A DNA stretch of 6,027 nucleotides, taken from assembly GCA_017551215.1 (NCBI GenBank), contig JAFZMA010000162.1, positions 1 to 6,027 on the forward strand, written 5' to 3'. This DNA comes from Bacteroidales bacterium (GTDB lineage Bacteria; Bacteroidota; Bacteroidia; Bacteroidales; UBA932). Position numbers and translations under genes: made by a program. This document shows, piece by piece, positions 1-5,637 of the stretch (position 1 is its first letter; each line of letters begins with the position of its first letter). Below the pieces are notes generated by a model. It was not told the origin of the DNA and made no database searches. It saw only the letters and a list, made by a program, of their open reading frames with translations.

Positions 1-48
1 AAAGGACTGAAAATCCTTGTGTCCCTGTTTCGATTCCCGGTGACACCA
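1..48 (+). tRNA. tRNA-Phe (anticodon GAA), 3' part only
   Basis: The 5' part (acceptor 5' strand and D arm) lies outside the window. The anticodon stem is 2-6 paired with 14-18 (AAGGA/TCCTT), enclosing the 7-base loop CTGAAAA, with anticodon GAA at 9-11 after the invariant T at position 8. The variable loop GTGTC is 19-23, as in E. coli tRNA-Phe. The T loop TTCGATT is 29-35. The acceptor 3' strand is 41-47 (TGACACC), with discriminator A at 48. The CCA end is not encoded, since CAA follows. The T stem (24-28 with 36-40) is defective: CCTGT against CCCGG gives T26/C38 and T28/C36 mismatches, and the second breaks the usual G53-C61 pair. The identity call is firm; whether this copy is fully functional is less certain. 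Confidence 0.85.
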
Positions 49-90
49 CAAAAAAAAAGAGACTCGCTAAGTCTCTTTTTTTTTGTGGTG
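44..90. terminator. Bidirectional intrinsic terminator, perfect 21-bp inverted repeat
   Basis: Positions 44-64 are exactly complementary to 70-90 around a 5-base loop (65-69, CGCTA). The core hairpin AGAGACT/AGTCTCT is flanked by nine A (50-58) and nine T (76-84), so it reads as hairpin plus U-tract on both strands. On + it would end the tRNA-Phe transcript. On - it lies 26 bp beyond the stop codon of the four-gene operon. The outer bases CACCAC (44-49) overlap the last acceptor-stem bases and discriminator of the tRNA, and their complement GTGGTG is at 85-90. The terminator role is inferred from structure. Confidence 0.88.
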
Positions 91-115
91 TATTTCACTT
101 TCCGCTCTCTAAAAA

Positions 116-1204
116 CTACTTCACTTTGATGAAGCCGTAGTCGTCGTAGCGAGGCTGGTCGTCCTCGTCTTCCTCATCGTCATCGTCTCCTTCTTGAGCT
201 AGCAGCTTTTCGATGTCAAGAGCCAGCACTTCCTTTGTGATTTTCATGTAATCGTCTCCGACTTCCGCGTAATATCCGTCAAGACAGGTCTTTTCTAAAA
301 GGATAGGAATGCCGGCCCCCTTGTCTGCAAGTTCCGACAATTCCATTATGTGAATGCATCTTTTAGGATCGGCCTTTTTCAAAAGTTCCTCTGCAACTTC
401 CTCGGTTAAAGGAATCGGATCATATAGCCTTTCCAGGAAAGGAATCCCGTCTATACGGTAGAAGGATCTGAATACATACATGTCGCTGTAAGATTCGTTG
501 TTGTCCGAGAAAGTCTTGTCCCAGCCGAACCTTCTTCCGTAATAATACGTCTGTTTTGTTGTTTCACAAAAAATGCTGTCAATATTAGTGTATGCCGTAT
601 CTGCCTCGTAATCGTATGCACCAAAGAAGAACAGGTCGTAGATATCACTTACTGCGTTCCACATTACGGTGCTTGTGTCCTGCATCTCTGAAAAGAGTTC
701 TTTCCACTGCTCTTTGGAAAGGCCTGCTTTATTCAAGACACTGTTAGCCAAGGTGTCAGAGACATAGTCCAGATTTCTTGCGGCTCTTGAAACAAGAGTA
801 TCCGGCCGGTCAACCATAGCCATATCTCCGCTGTAGGAAACAGCTATTTCCAAAGGATGTCCGTCTTTTAGAAGAAAGGTGCTGCCGGAATACTGGGGTT
901 TGTTGGCCTCAGGACCTGCCTTTACATAGTTTTCCTGAACAACACTTATAAGAACCCAATGGTTTTCCTTGTCGTTCTCCAGAACTTCCAGGGAAATGTC
1001 TTTTGAAATGGAACACATAATGGTAGTGTCTTCCATGACTTTGGCTCTCTGGTAAATGTACTTGAAAGGAAGTACGTCTCCCTTGCTGAGGCCTTCCAGA
1101 AAGTTCACATGAATGGTGTCTCGGCTTGGGGTGTCCTGTGCTTGGGCAAGGTTGCAGACCGTCAATAGAACGGATGCAAGAATCGCTGAGAATAACGTTT
1201 TCAT
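116..1204 (-). CDS. Secreted protein of unknown function with acidic C-terminal tract
   Basis: I do not recognise this 362-residue protein. It opens with a clear signal peptide: MK, a hydrophobic core at about residues 4-19, and a likely signal peptidase I site after AQA (20-22). Cys17 sits in LLTVC, which is a poor lipobox because Val precedes the Cys, so a soluble periplasmic or exported product is more likely than a lipoprotein. No further membrane segment is evident. The middle is rich in Asp, Tyr and Phe, for example DLFFFGAYDYEAD and QTYYYGRRFGWD. Four cysteines are visible after the signal peptide. Residues 338-349 form an almost purely Asp/Glu tract (DNA 158-193), followed by QPRYDDYGFIKVK at the end. 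This tract could bind divalent cations, but that is inference. It is the last gene of the operon, starting 21 bp after the phosphatase stop, and its TAG stop lies just before the terminator. The start is supported by the signal peptide; no ribosome binding site is visible. Confidence 0.85.
   Translation of the reverse strand: MKTLFSAILASVLLTVCNLAQAQDTPSRDTIHVNFLEGLSKGDVLPFKYIYQRAKVMEDTTIMCSISKDISLEVLENDKENHWVLISVVQENYVKAGPEANKPQYSGSTFLLKDGHPLEIAVSYSGDMAMVDRPDTLVSRAARNLDYVSDTLANSVLNKAGLSKEQWKELFSEMQDTSTVMWNAVSDIYDLFFFGAYDYEADTAYTNIDSIFCETTKQTYYYGRRFGWDKTFSDNNESYSDMYVFRSFYRIDGIPFLERLYDPIPLTEEVAEELLKKADPKRCIHIMELSELADKGAGIPILLEKTCLDGYYAEVGDDYMKITKEVLALDIEKLLAQEGDDDDEEDEDDQPRYDDYGFIKVK
158..193 (-). 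repeat. Low-complexity GAC/GAT/GAG tract encoding acidic residues 338-349
   Basis: On the coding strand this run is built almost only from GAC, GAT, GAG and GAA codons, giving EGDDDDEEDEDD near the C-terminus of the secreted unknown protein. Such codon runs can change length by slippage, so the number of acidic residues may vary between strains. The composition is seen directly; variability is inference. Confidence 0.6.
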
Positions 1205-1225
1205 ACCGTGAGTTTTATATCGCGA

Positions 1226-2638
1226 TTAGTTAAATTTGTCTTTAATGGGAGAGTTGTCCAGAAGATTGAGGTAGAAGGCTTTAACCTTTTCCCACTCGTA
1301 GAAAGGGAAGTTGTCCGTCTCCACAGGCAGGGTTGCCTCGTGCTCGTTAAGGAGAACCTTCACCAGGACCGGAGCGTTCTTCTTGCCGTAGAAGATGAAC
1401 TGCAGGTTGCCGGCCTTAGGGATGTAGTGCTCCATGTTCCAGACGTTTGCAACGTTATCGTTGTCCGGCTCGTAAACTCCGGCACCGTCTATGTTCATGA
1501 TTGAGCACAGAGGCATGAGATTGGAGTCATGCCCGAAGCGGAGGGTGGCACCGGCACTCTTCTTTCCGTCTGTTCCAGCCTCAGCGATGGCTTTGTCCGC
1601 AGTCTCGATGATGTTCTTCAGGAGGTTGGTCTGACGGTAAGGGGTAATTTTCTGGCCCATATCGCAGAAGCCTGCATATCTGTAAGATCCGAGGTTACGG
1701 TACAGGTTGACTCCGTAAATTTCTTCCAGAGTCAGTACATCGTTGAACCTGATGTCCAGATCCGTATTCGGCAGATTTACACACTGCTGGTAGAGATCAT
1801 AGAGCAGGGTCATCGGAGTGTAGTGAGGAAGATTGTCCGGATTGTCCTTATATGCAAACTTCTGGTTGTAAGTGGAGAAGAACGATGTGTCCTTGAGAAG
1901 GGCTTGAGCCAGACGCTCCGGCTTGAAGACCTTGTCCCTGTAAGCTTTCAGGATGGCGGAATTCTCAGGTGCGGACGTGATTTTACTGAAGAACTTGTCC
2001 TTGTCCTGATAGTTCATATAGTACATGTCGTGGTAGGATGCATCGTTGGAAATCACGAGCTTAGGATTGAGTTCCTTAAGCCTCATGCAGGCGGCCTCCA
2101 TGCTGAGGATGCATCTTATGATGACCGTTGACTTTGCATCTATCCTGGCGTTGCCCTTGAATACTTCCGGGAAGTTTCTGAACATCCTGCCGGCAATCTG
2201 GCGGTGCTGCTCTGCACCCAGGCGCGTAAGTTCTCCGTAGCGGCTTCTGGAAGCTTCTTCTACTTTTTCCACTCTCCTCAGAACATCCTGCCCCATAGGA
2301 GTGAGCATGCCTTCCTCGTTAGCCTTCTTGAGGAAAGCCACAGGATCCGTGTAATACTCCTCGTTAATCAGCCAGCGTGAGCCGTGTCTTCCGTAGTGAC
2401 TGATATAGAAAGGCTTGTACCCTTTAGGCGCCTTGGTCTGCGCTGGAATCGAGGCAGGATCCTCATCCATTACCGGGTAAGGCTGGTAGTCAGAAAGCAC
2501 CAGCTTTGGATTGGCCTGAACCTGCTCCCAGTCCGGAGTAGCATAAACGGGGCTGGTCTGCTTTCCCTTGTAAGGCTGGGCTTTTATACTCAGCGATGCA
2601 AGAATAACGAGTGCAACTGCTGCAAACAATCTTTTCAT
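1226..2638 (-). CDS. Secreted histidine-type (acid) phosphatase
   Basis: This 470-residue protein belongs to the histidine phosphatase superfamily, acid phosphatase/phytase branch, which removes phosphate from phosphomonoesters through a phosphohistidine intermediate. The hallmark is SHYGRHGSRWL at 80-90: R84 and R88 should bind phosphate, and H85 should be the nucleophile. R175, in STVIIRCILSM (170-180), matches the third conserved pocket arginine. FGHDSNLMPL (368-377) supplies the second catalytic histidine, H370, with acid/base D371. That HD pair is the acid phosphatase type, not the HAE found in MINPP enzymes. A signal peptide covers about residues 1-20 (hydrophobic core 4-18, cleavage near KA-Q), so it should act in the periplasm, on the surface or in outer membrane vesicles. 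Length is normal for the branch. The gene is third in the operon, 11 bp after the symporter stop. Family and catalysis are secure. The substrate (inositol phosphates, sugar phosphates, nucleotides) cannot be read from sequence. Confidence 0.95.
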   Translation of the reverse strand: MKRLFAAVALVILASLSIKAQPYKGKQTSPVYATPDWEQVQANPKLVLSDYQPYPVMDEDPASIPAQTKAPKGYKPFYISHYGRHGSRWLINEEYYTDPVAFLKKANEEGMLTPMGQDVLRRVEKVEEASRSRYGELTRLGAEQHRQIAGRMFRNFPEVFKGNARIDAKSTVIIRCILSMEAACMRLKELNPKLVISNDASYHDMYYMNYQDKDKFFSKITSAPENSAILKAYRDKVFKPERLAQALLKDTSFFSTYNQKFAYKDNPDNLPHYTPMTLLYDLYQQCVNLPNTDLDIRFNDVLTLEEIYGVNLYRNLGSYRYAGFCDMGQKITPYRQTNLLKNIIETADKAIAEAGTDGKKSAGATLRFGHDSNLMPLCSIMNIDGAGVYEPDNDNVANVWNMEHYIPKAGNLQFIFYGKKNAPVLVKVLLNEHEATLPVETDNFPFYEWEKVKAFYLNLLDNSPIKDKFN

Positions 2639-2649
2639 ATACTATTCAT
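2635..2649 (-). other. Four-codon ORF (MNSI) bridging symporter stop and phosphatase start
   Basis: Read on the - strand, the symporter stop TAA (2652-2650) is followed directly by ATG AAT AGT ATA TGA (2649-2635). The TGA overlaps the phosphatase start in the form ATGA. This arrangement could pass ribosomes from one gene to the next by termination and reinitiation. It may equally be chance in an AT-rich 11-bp spacer. The bases are seen; a coupling role is inference. Confidence 0.25.
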
Positions 2650-3885
2650 TTATATCGTTAGCTTTTCTCCTTCGCTTTTGGCGATGATGACTGCTCCGCA
2701 GGCGTCTCCGTAGGAGTTGGTTGCGGTTCTTGGCATATCGCAAAGCTGGTCTATTGCAAGAACCAGGCCCATGGCCTCAAGAGGCAGGCCGGCAACGCTC
2801 AGGGCTATGCTCAGCATCACGAACCCGGCCATAGGAATACCGGCCGTTCCGATAGCGGAAAGCATTACTGTCCCAAGTACAATAAGCTGCTGGGTAATGC
2901 TCATGTCTATTCCGTACACCTGGGCTATGAACAGCACCGTAACTCCCTCATATAAAGCCGTTCCGTTCATGTTTACCGTAGCGCCTAAAGGCAGCACGAA
3001 ACTGGTGATCTTGTTGGAAATTCCGCATTTCTGCTCGCTGTCCCTCATGGATATTGGAAGAGCGGCTCCGGACGAGCAGGTGGAGAATGCCGTAAGTATT
3101 GCGGTGGACATTTTCTTCATGTGGCGGTACGGATGTTCCCTTCCGAGCAGGAACACTCCGGCAGGCAGCACCCCGAAGAACTGTATGAGCATTCCTGCCC
3201 ATACCACAACTAGGTATATGCCCAGTGAACTTATAAGCTCAACGATGGAGTTTCCGGCATTTATCTGTTTTGCCAGCATGTTGCTCACAATGGCAAACAC
3301 TCCGTAAGGAGCGAGTTTTATGACAAACATCGTGATCTTCATGATTACATCGTTGATGGCATTGCAGATGTCCAGCAGAGTGGTCTTGGTCTTTTCCCCG
3401 CTGCGGGTGATGAAAAATCCGAAGATTATGGCAAAGAAGATGACAGGCAGGATGTTACCGGCACTCATCTCCTTAAAGATATTGTCCGGAACAATGTGGA
3501 TAATCTGGTCCACAAAGGAAGTGTTGCTCTTGCCGATAGTGGAAACGTCCACGTTCTCCGGCATAGGAAGATTGGCTCCCACGCCCGGCTTTACCAGATT
3601 AACCAGCACAAGACCTATTCCAATGGCTATTGCCGTGGTTGCCAGGTAATAGAGCAAGGTCTTGCCGGCAATTCTTCCAAGGTCTCTGGAAGACTGGATG
3701 CTGGCCACTCCCACAACCAGTGACGTGAACACCAGAGGAATGATTATCATCTTGAGGGCGCGGAGGAAAATCTGGCCGGCCCAGTCAATGTATCCTGCAT
3801 ATTGAGGGAGCAGTATTCCGAACACCGCTCCAAGCAAAAGTCCCATCAATATCTGCCAAGGCAGCGCAATACTTATCTTTTTCAT
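2650..3885 (-). CDS. Sodium-coupled dicarboxylate/acidic amino acid symporter (DAACS family)
   Basis: This 411-residue inner membrane carrier belongs to the SLC1/GltPh/DctA family, which imports glutamate, aspartate or C4-dicarboxylates with Na+ or H+. Hydrophobic segments run throughout, starting with about 9-26 and 38-60. Hairpin 1 carries the serine-rich turn CSSGAALP (270-277). The TM7 signature appears as NMNGT (305-309), where the usual form is NMDGT. Hairpin 2 is AIGTAGIPMAG (344-354). The TM8 binding motif DMPRTATNSYGD (383-394) matches GltPh residues with a constant offset of 11: D383=D394, R386=R397, T387=T398, N390=N401, D394=D405. The arginine selects an acidic side chain, so glutamate, aspartate or a dicarboxylate is expected, not a neutral amino acid. 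The gene starts 6 bp after the racemase stop and is surely co-transcribed with it. Choosing between glutamate, aspartate and succinate-type substrates is not possible here. Confidence 0.94.
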   Translation of the reverse strand: MKKISIALPWQILMGLLLGAVFGILLPQYAGYIDWAGQIFLRALKMIIIPLVFTSLVVGVASIQSSRDLGRIAGKTLLYYLATTAIAIGIGLVLVNLVKPGVGANLPMPENVDVSTIGKSNTSFVDQIIHIVPDNIFKEMSAGNILPVIFFAIIFGFFITRSGEKTKTTLLDICNAINDVIMKITMFVIKLAPYGVFAIVSNMLAKQINAGNSIVELISSLGIYLVVVWAGMLIQFFGVLPAGVFLLGREHPYRHMKKMSTAILTAFSTCSSGAALPISMRDSEQKCGISNKITSFVLPLGATVNMNGTALYEGVTVLFIAQVYGIDMSITQQLIVLGTVMLSAIGTAGIPMAGFVMLSIALSVAGLPLEAMGLVLAIDQLCDMPRTATNSYGDACGAVIIAKSEGEKLTI

Positions 3886-3891
3886 CGGCGA

Positions 3892-4596
3892 TTAATATAG
3901 TTCAATTCCGTATAGTTCTCTGACACAGCCGTCTGCAAGGGCATCTAGGCTGCTGATGTGCATCTTTGGATCCAGGCCTGTTGCGGCGTAGGCTATAGGG
4001 ATTTCCGTGCATGCTCCCACAATAGGCTGCTCCTTGATTTTCCACAGGCCCTCTATGATAGGGCGGAATTTACGTCCGGCCTCCTCGATTTTCCCTGCTT
4101 TTACAAGGTCCGTGACATCGTGGATATCAACCTGAGTCTGGTAGTCCGCAATGTCAAATGTATAGCCGCTGTCCTGGGCATGCCTCTGGTACAGGCCGGT
4201 CTTCATGGTTCCCAAAGTGGCTGTCAGCCAGGCTCCTTGAGGAGAAACCTTCCGCACTTTGCGAATGGTCTCGTCTATGATGTGAATTACCGGTTTGGAA
4301 AGCTCGCTCCGGAATTCGTCTATGAAATAGTGGGCGGTGTTGCATGTTACGCAAAGATAATCCGCTCCCCATTTGATCAGGGTTTCAAGCCCTTCCCTCA
4401 GATATCGCCGGGGATCAGGCCCCTTGCCCAGAAGATAAGTGGTCCTGTCCGGTGTCTCCGTATATTCGTAAACTATCATTCTCGGATGTTCCTGGTCGCA
4501 GTCTGCGGGATCCTTCTTTGCCAGAAGCATCAGGAAATCCGCGGTAGCGGCAGGCCCCATCCCTCCAAGTACTCCAAGTGTCTTGTCTGTTTTCAT
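3892..4596 (-). CDS. Aspartate/glutamate racemase family protein (cofactor-independent amino acid racemase)
   Basis: This 234-residue cytoplasmic enzyme has the typical size of the RacD/YgeA branch of the Asp/Glu racemase family. These enzymes invert the alpha carbon of amino acids with two cysteines acting as acid and base, without pyridoxal phosphate. The N-terminus has the branch signature LGGMGP (10-15). The first catalytic cysteine is C85 in VTCNTAH, and the second is C196 in GACTEIP. Both are present, so the enzyme should be active. It does not look like MurI glutamate racemase, because the GGMGP start marks the other branch; a housekeeping peptidoglycan role is therefore less likely. 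It is the first gene of the four-gene operon and lies beside an acidic amino acid carrier, which supports aspartate or glutamate as substrate, although YgeA-type enzymes can accept other amino acids. The ATG has no Shine-Dalgarno sequence, and a -7-type octamer lies 23 bp upstream. Confidence 0.92.
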   Translation of the reverse strand: MKTDKTLGVLGGMGPAATADFLMLLAKKDPADCDQEHPRMIVYEYTETPDRTTYLLGKGPDPRRYLREGLETLIKWGADYLCVTCNTAHYFIDEFRSELSKPVIHIIDETIRKVRKVSPQGAWLTATLGTMKTGLYQRHAQDSGYTFDIADYQTQVDIHDVTDLVKAGKIEEAGRKFRPIIEGLWKIKEQPIVGACTEIPIAYAATGLDPKMHISSLDALADGCVRELYGIELY

Positions 4597-4619
4597 CGCT
4601 GAGTAATTAATATGTCCAA

Positions 4620-4627
4620 CAAATTTA
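4620..4627 (-). promoter_or_regulatory. Putative Bacteroidetes -7 element for the racemase operon
   Basis: On the - strand the octamer TAAATTTG matches the Bacteroidetes consensus TAnnTTTG in full. Transcription would start about 5-8 bases downstream, leaving a leader of about 15 bases before the ATG at 4596. I see no good -33 TTTG at the expected spacing (about 19-21 bp), so support rests on the -7 match and position. Confidence 0.55.
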
Positions 4628-4650
4628 CTGAAAAATCCGTATTAGCGTGT

Positions 4651-4658
4651 TATCTTTG
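4651..4658 (+). promoter_or_regulatory. Putative Bacteroidetes -7 element for the EamA transporter gene
   Basis: TATCTTTG fits TAnnTTTG exactly and ends 20 bp before the ATG at 4679, implying a leader of about 15 bases. The -33 region is weak; TTTA at 4624-4627 is the nearest candidate, but its spacing is slightly long. That region coincides with the -7 box of the divergent racemase operon, so the two promoters would overlap back to back in the 82-bp gap (4597-4678). Confidence 0.6.
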
Positions 4659-4678
4659 CCACCTCAAACAATCGTTGG

Positions 4679-5566
4679 ATGAAGAAATTCAGGGGACTGC
4701 TGCTGGCCATGCTTGCCAGTGCCACGTTCGGTTTCATACCGCTGTTTTCTATCCCTCTGCTTAACAGGGGAATAGACTTGGACAGCGTGTGCTTCTACCG
4801 GTTTGCTTTCGCATCCTTTTTCATGTGGATTATCTGCAAAATCAAGAGGGTTAAGCTGGATTATAACTGGAAGGAGCTTTCCGCAATGGCAGCCCTGAGC
4901 ATATTCTACGCAGCTACAAGTTTCTTCCTTACAGCATCATACAAGTACATTTCCAGCGGCACGGCTACAACAATCCATTTCTTCTATCCGGTGGTGGTGG
5001 CTCTGGCCATGATGCTTTTCTTCCGGGAGAAAGTCTCCGTCTGGAAACTGGTGGCAATTGCAGCCGGAGTTGCCGGAGTGTTCTTCCTTAGCGGCGGTAT
5101 CAGTGGAGAGAAAATCTCTCTTACCGGCCTGATTCTGGTGCTGGTTACGGTGATAACCTATCCGGCTTACCTGGTAGGGGTGAACCGCACTCCTGTGGTA
5201 ATGAAAATGGACGGGATGAAGCAGACGCTTCTGGTTCTGGGATATTCCGCCGTGATTTTCTTTATCAACGTGATGGTCAAGGGTGCGCACTTTACGCCAC
5301 TGACCACCGGAGAGCACTGGATCTTCGCGCTTTGCCTAGCCATAATTCCTACACTCATCAGCGATTTTGCACTCATCTACGCCATTCAGCTGGCGGGAAG
5401 TACAATAACCGCAATCCTTGGCTGTATGGAACCTCTGGTGGCGGTCATCTGCGGAGTGATTTTCTTTGGAGAGGCCTTTACGGCAAACTCCCTGGTGGGC
5501 ATGCTCCTGGTATTTGCCGCAGTGTTCATTATCATAGTATGCTCCCGACCTCGCAAAAATGAATAG
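4679..5566 (+). CDS. EamA/DMT superfamily transporter (10 TM)
   Basis: This 295-residue inner membrane protein has the usual length and layout of the drug/metabolite transporter superfamily: two EamA repeats of five helices each. Approximate helices are 5-25, 34-54, 66-87, 93-114, 122-139, 147-168, 183-201, 212-235, 241-263 and 269-288. The second repeat carries the familiar end-of-repeat motif EPLVAVICGVIFFGE (251-265), and the first repeat has its counterpart FYPVVVALAMMLFFREK (102-118). Members export amino acids, nucleobases, drugs or other metabolites, and some import. Substrate cannot be predicted. The gene is monocistronic as far as visible and is divergent from the racemase/symporter operon, which makes an amino acid-related role attractive but unproven. 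No Shine-Dalgarno sequence precedes the ATG. No hairpin terminator is obvious in the 71 bp after the TAG stop. Confidence 0.93.
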   Translation: MKKFRGLLLAMLASATFGFIPLFSIPLLNRGIDLDSVCFYRFAFASFFMWIICKIKRVKLDYNWKELSAMAALSIFYAATSFFLTASYKYISSGTATTIHFFYPVVVALAMMLFFREKVSVWKLVAIAAGVAGVFFLSGGISGEKISLTGLILVLVTVITYPAYLVGVNRTPVVMKMDGMKQTLLVLGYSAVIFFINVMVKGAHFTPLTTGEHWIFALCLAIIPTLISDFALIYAIQLAGSTITAILGCMEPLVAVICGVIFFGEAFTANSLVGMLLVFAAVFIIIVCSRPRKNE

Positions 5567-5595
5567 GCTAGGCACGCTTGTTCTTGAGTTTTTCT

Positions 5596-5603
5596 TAAAT
5601 TTG
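5596..5603 (+). promoter_or_regulatory. Putative Bacteroidetes -7 element for rubrerythrin
   Basis: TAAATTTG fits TAnnTTTG and is identical to the octamer before the racemase operon. It ends 34 bp before the rubrerythrin ATG at 5638, implying a leader of about 28 bases. TTG triplets at 5578-5580 and 5584-5586 are too close to be a standard -33 box. The gene therefore probably has its own promoter and is not read only through from the upstream transporter. Confidence 0.55.
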
Positions 5604-5637
5604 TCTGCAATAGGAATCAACAATACAAATCTCTGAT

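Noticed and set aside
1148..1204. Possible lipoprotein signal in the secreted unknown protein (LLTVC, Cys17)
   Set aside because: The residue before the Cys is Val, whereas a lipobox needs Gly, Ala or Ser there. A good AQA signal peptidase I site follows at 20-22.
1529..2131. Open frame of 200 codons on the + strand
   Set aside because: It lies wholly antisense to the histidine phosphatase, whose catalytic motifs and signal peptide settle the true frame. The + frame has no recognisable domain and reflects codon bias of the real gene.
2717..3649. Two long + strand frames (2717-3307 and 3320-3649)
   Set aside because: Both are complementary to the symporter, whose TM7 and TM8 motifs are intact across this span.
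3892..4596. MurI glutamate racemase
   Set aside because: The GGMGP N-terminal signature and shorter length place it in the RacD/YgeA-type branch, even though both families share the two-cysteine chemistry.
3958..4602. Open frame of 214 codons on the + strand
   Set aside because: It is antisense to the racemase, which has both catalytic cysteines. The + product is composition-shaped and shows no family features.
5567..5637. Terminator or riboswitch between the EamA gene and rubrerythrin
   Set aside because: The T-rich stretch near 5589-5593 has no stem of useful length before it, and I see no conserved leader fold. Only a -7-like octamer stands out.
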